In this document: piece by piece, positions 63,692 through 64,000 of the stretch
Layout: each line of letters opens with the position of its first letter
Position numbering within the stretch: position 1 is the first letter of the stretch
Source: Acinetobacter chengduensis
Lineage (GTDB): Bacteria > Pseudomonadota > Gammaproteobacteria > Pseudomonadales > Moraxellaceae
Reading direction: 5' to 3'
Length of the DNA stretch: 64,000 nt
Assembly (NCBI RefSeq): GCF_003664645.1
Contig: NZ_RCHC01000004.1
Location: forward strand, 1 to 64,000
The notes under the pieces: generated by a model
Told to the model about the DNA's origin: nothing
Databases searched by the model: none
The model's input: the letters and a program-made list of their open reading frames with translations, nothing else
Made by a program: the position numbers and the translations under genes

Positions 63692-64000
63692 TTAAGACTG
63701 CTCAAGTAAAAAACCACCTGTTTGACGTTGCCATAAATGTGCATAAATGCCATTTAAAGCCACCAGTTCATCATGTGTGCCTTGTTCTGCAATGCGCCCT
63801 TGGTCAAGCACAATTAAACGATCCATTTGTGCAATGGTGGATAGGCGATGTGCAATTGCAATGACGGTTTTACCTTGCATTAAGTCATCTAAACTCGATT
63901 GAATTGCAGCTTCAACTTCAGAGTCTAATGCACTGGTGGCTTCATCTAAAATTAAAATAGGCGCATCTTTTAAAAATACCCGTGCAATTGCAATACGTTG
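63692..64000 (-). CDS. ABC exporter ATPase, C-terminal end (partial)
   Basis: The frame is open to the window edge. It contains the end of an ABC transporter nucleotide-binding domain: [10 protein letters not shown] after the signature, Walker [15 protein letters not shown], the switch His in [17 protein letters not shown] and a C-terminal [14 protein letters not shown]. The type fits MsbA/HlyB-like exporters with fused membrane domains. The 5' part is outside the window. Confidence 0.9.
   Translation of the reverse strand, partial: QRIAIARVFLKDAPILILDEATSALDSEVEAAIQSSLDDLMQGKTVIAIAHRLSTIAQMDRLIVLDQGRIAEQGTHDELVALNGIYAHLWQRQTGGFLLEQS

Overview
The window looks like an Acinetobacter chromosome. 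The DNA is AT-rich, and it carries several things typical of that genus: a UmuD/UmuC pair with an N-terminally extended UmuD-like regulator, AcnB, PilU, an Ada-like/AlkB repair cluster, a desaturase with its own ferredoxin reductase, a roadblock/small-GTPase module and a chaperone-usher pilus operon. This assignment rests on recognising protein families, not on a database search.

Layout. 1-1.8 kb is a prophage tail end: duplicated holin-like genes, an N-acetylmuramidase endolysin and a HigBA toxin-antitoxin pair. 1.8-10.5 kb is an accessory island. An ~85 bp phage-derived sequence occurs at both ends (1828-1914 and 10416-10500). Inside are two overlapping P-loop GTPase genes, an excalibur-domain protein, a three-TM protein, a retron, an Arc-type repressor facing a Bro-N antirepressor, a YetF-type membrane protein and two very hydrophilic proteins. 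11-14.4 kb holds a beta-barrel protein with a choloylglycine-hydrolase-type enzyme, then xseB/xseA. 15-17.4 kb is a four-gene roadblock/GTPase module followed by a decayed copy of part of xseA. 17.6-24.4 kb holds umuC, umuD, small envelope proteins and acnB. 24.6-26.3 kb has an HNH-like gene and a very AT-rich gene-free stretch. 26.3-33.4 kb is an AraC-type regulator convergent with a five-gene chaperone-usher pilus operon. 34.2-45.3 kb holds a DmeF-type metal exporter behind an RcnR-like operator, housekeeping enzymes, a decayed Tli4-like immunity gene and an acyl-CoA dehydrogenase operon. 45.5-48.5 kb is a DNA-repair group. 48.6-58.2 kb is mixed metabolism (DMT exporter/MocR pair, phospholipase D lipoprotein, class III alcohol dehydrogenase, fatty-acid desaturase pair). 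58.3-64 kb holds an aroG-type DAHP synthase behind an aromatic-rich leader peptide, pilU, gcvH, an AraC regulator, a MaoC dehydratase and the end of an ABC exporter.

The most interesting item is the retron at 5375-7090, read on the minus strand: promoter, structured RNA, a 54-residue ORF with a strong ribosome binding site, an XRE-type regulator and a retron reverse transcriptase with the NAxxH and (V/I)TG hallmarks. The loop of the strongest hairpin in the RNA contains a 10-base word that is repeated in the leader of the 54-residue ORF. A cDNA copy of that hairpin would therefore be antisense to the small ORF's leader. This suggests a testable model in which msDNA restrains a small toxin. 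The second most interesting item is the aroG leader: a 34-residue peptide with ten aromatic residues in its first 20, preceded by a separate structured RNA ending in a perfect terminator.
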